In this document: one piece after another, positions 62,529 to 64,000 of the stretch
Layout: the number at the start of each line of letters is the position of its first letter
Position numbering within the stretch: position 1 is the stretch's first letter
NCBI RefSeq assembly: GCF_001507645.1
Contig: NZ_CP013909.1
Coordinates: forward strand, 1,240,001 to 1,304,000
Direction: 5' to 3'
Length of the DNA stretch: 64,000 nt
Source: Hymenobacter sedentarius
GTDB lineage: Bacteria; Bacteroidota; Bacteroidia; Cytophagales; Hymenobacteraceae
Made by a program: the position numbers and the translations under genes
Notes under the pieces: model-generated
Databases searched by the model: none
The model's input: the letters and a program-made list of their open reading frames with translations, nothing else
Told to the model about the DNA's origin: nothing

Positions 62529-62948
62529 ATGAAAACCCAGTCGCTTTTTTCGCTTCGTTATTTCGCCAGCTTGTTGCTCTTGCTATCGCTGTTTGCTACG
62601 GCCTGCAACAACGACAAAGGTAAAGTTGAGGGTGTAAATATGCTGTACGGCACCGATAGCAAGGTGTGGAAAACGGCGAAAGAAACTAGCTCTACCGGCG
62701 ACAAAGTGAAGCAGACCGATGCACAAAAGCAAGAGGAACTGCGCATTTTTGCCAACGGCACCTACAACATGACTGGGGCCAACGGCGCCGTATCGGGCAA
62801 GTACACGTTTGACCAGACCGGCAAAACCCTCACCATGACCCCCGATAACGCTACCACCAGCAACACGTTCACCGTGGAAACCCTCACCGACAAAAAGCTC
62901 ACGCTGAAGTCGGCCGATGGGGCTGCCTTGATGCTGGAAGCTGAGTAA
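62529..62948 (+). CDS. Lipocalin-like lipoprotein of unknown function
   Basis: 139 residues from ATG 62529. The signal sequence (FASLLLLLSLFATAC) ends in a lipobox, so Cys22 is probably lipidated. The mature part reads like a small lipocalin-type beta-barrel: DSKVWKTAKETSS, EELRIFANGTYNMTGANG, GKYTFDQTGKTLTMTPDNA, FTVETLTDKKLTLKSADG. Bacteroidota encode many such 'lipocalin-like' lipoproteins of unknown ligand. It is followed by a strong terminator and is less GC-rich than its neighbours. Confidence 0.78.
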   Translation: MKTQSLFSLRYFASLLLLLSLFATACNNDKGKVEGVNMLYGTDSKVWKTAKETSSTGDKVKQTDAQKQEELRIFANGTYNMTGANGAVSGKYTFDQTGKTLTMTPDNATTSNTFTVETLTDKKLTLKSADGAALMLEAE

Positions 62949-62968
62949 TAGCCGCTTGCTAATTAGGG

Positions 62969-63003
62969 AAAAGGCCCCGAACCACTGCGGTTCGGGGCCT
63001 TTT
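62969..63003. terminator. Bidirectional intrinsic terminator
   Basis: The perfect 15-bp stem AAAAGGCCCCGAACC / GGTTCGGGGCCTTTT around ACTGC lies between convergent genes and has A- and T-rich flanks. Confidence 0.92.
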
Positions 63004-63033
63004 CTTGTTTACGGGTACCTGGTTTTCCGAGGC

Positions 63034-64000
63034 TTATTGCTCGGGCTTCGCGGGGTGGCGGAGGAATACCCGCGCCACCCAGCGCGGCAAAAACACCATG
63101 CCCAGCACCAGGTAGAGATAGTAAGTGAACACGCGGTACAGCAGCACCATGAAGCTGGTCATGGTGGCCGTGCCGATGAATTTGCCGAAGAACGTAGGGA
63201 AGGCGCCCTCTGCAATGCCCGCGCCGCCGGGCGTGATGGCTATCAGCAGGATGACTTTGTAGGTGATGTTGCGGGCGAAAATGAACAGGAACGTGCCCGC
63301 ATCCATGGGCACAAAGGCCGCAATGAGGCAGCCAATGATGGCGTAGCGCGCCGTCCAGACAAAGACCGTGCTCACCGACGCGTGCCACCAGTAGCGCGGC
63401 CCGTTGCCCCGCAGCTGCACCGAAGCCAGCACCATTTCCTGGCCGTGGCGGTAGGCTTTGCGCCGCCAGCGCCGCAGCAGCCGAAACGAAAACAGCCGCA
63501 CCAGCAGCCGGCGCACCGAGCGCGGGTTGACGAAAATGGCGTAGAGCATGAGCCCAGCGTAGAGCAGCACAAAAAAGTAGCTCAACCCAAAGGCGATTCG
63601 CAGCGTGGCCACGAAGTTGGTTTGCAGGGCCTCGTGCGGGTACAGCCCGGCCCCGGCCACCAGCACCACCAGCGGCACCATGAGCACGTAGTACAGGTTG
63701 TCGAGCAGCGCCGTGACCATGATGTAGGCCAAGCCCTTGCCCAACGGAATGCCTTCTTTTTCCAGAATAAACGGCGCCACCCCCGTACCGCCCTGCCCCG
63801 AGGGCAGCACGCAGGAGGCAAACTCCCAAATCATAATCACGTCCAGTGCCTGCCGGTAGGTCAGCTCGTCCTCGGCAATGTGGCGGATGCGGTAGATGTA
63901 GCCAAAGTCGCGGGCCACCAGCACGAGCAGCGCGGCCAGCAGCCAGCGCCAGTCGGCGTTGCGCAGGGGCGCCAAGTCGCCGGGCTGGTAGCTTTTGTAA
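63034..64000 (-). CDS. Flippase-like integral membrane protein (LPG synthase TM family), truncated by window edge
   Basis: The frame stays open to the window end, so the TTG at 63975 is probably internal and the N-terminus is missing. The visible part has about six to eight hydrophobic helices and family-like patterns LPSGQGGTGVAPFILEKEGI and RNITYKVILLIAITPGGAGIAEGAFPTFF, typical of UPF0104 / lysylphosphatidylglycerol synthase membrane domains. These proteins are proposed to flip lipids or glycolipids. No catalytic synthase domain is attached in the visible C-terminus. Confidence 0.8.
   Translation of the reverse strand, partial: YKSYQPGDLAPLRNADWRWLLAALLVLVARDFGYIYRIRHIAEDELTYRQALDVIMIWEFASCVLPSGQGGTGVAPFILEKEGIPLGKGLAYIMVTALLDNLYYVLMVPLVVLVAGAGLYPHEALQTNFVATLRIAFGLSYFFVLLYAGLMLYAIFVNPRSVRRLLVRLFSFRLLRRWRRKAYRHGQEMVLASVQLRGNGPRYWWHASVSTVFVWTARYAIIGCLIAAFVPMDAGTFLFIFARNITYKVILLIAITPGGAGIAEGAFPTFFGKFIGTATMTSFMVLLYRVFTYYLYLVLGMVFLPRWVARVFLRHPAKPEQ

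Overview
The window looks like the chromosome of a high-GC Bacteroidota, most likely Hymenobacter or a close relative (inference; no rRNA is present). Supporting signs are the type IX secretion translocon gene sprA, proteins ending in T9SS sorting domains (gliding-type 'NIITPNGD' and type A 'YPNP'), a TonB-dependent receptor with a carboxypeptidase-regulatory-like N-terminal domain, Bacteroidota-type promoters (TAnnTTTG at -7), and signal peptides that are mostly cleaved just before Gln.

Layout. 1-4.5 kb: 3' part of infB, a small exported protein, mscL and an enoyl-CoA hydratase. 4.6-12 kb: an envelope cluster on + (flippase, dut, sugar nucleotidyltransferase, TPR protein, DUF4292 lipoprotein, EnvC-like protein). 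12-16 kb: a GAF-LytTR regulator, two tandem tatA genes, gatA and a small lipoprotein. 16.5-21.7 kb: an MltD-like lytic transglycosylase, a lipoprotein and maeB. 21.9-32.5 kb: ruvA, sprA (7.6 kb), gcvH and a VanZ-M28 peptidase fusion. 32.6-41 kb: an exported protein, yicC, a TonB-dependent receptor, a glycosyltransferase and a second flippase. 41-49 kb: two very large paralogous T9SS cargo proteins on -. 49-54 kb: a membrane-anchored endonuclease/exonuclease/phosphatase protein, cysS, a glutaminyl-cyclase-like M28 lipoprotein and an LD-carboxypeptidase. 54-58.6 kb: two tandem T9SS-tagged alpha/beta hydrolases. 58.8-62 kb: metX and metY on - behind a long leader. 62-64 kb: a LysM protein, a lipoprotein and a truncated flippase-like membrane protein.

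The strongest candidates for something undescribed are regulatory or mobile rather than a defence island. (1) The metY-metX leader: a good promoter, a SAM-I-type riboswitch, a 60-codon upstream ORF with cysteine codons clustered near its end, and a hairpin that swallows its stop codon. (2) Three families of palindromic intergenic repeats, one nested inside another, abutting or overlapping gene starts and stops. (3) A link between the Gln-after-signal-peptide pattern in at least eight exported proteins and a glutaminyl-cyclase-like gene in the same window. (4) A VanZ-M28 fusion with an internal signal-peptide-like junction.

I see no tRNA, rRNA, CRISPR array, prophage or insertion-sequence transposase. 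Start sites were moved from the longest ORF wherever a signal peptide, family N-terminus or overlap with a repeat or promoter argued for it.
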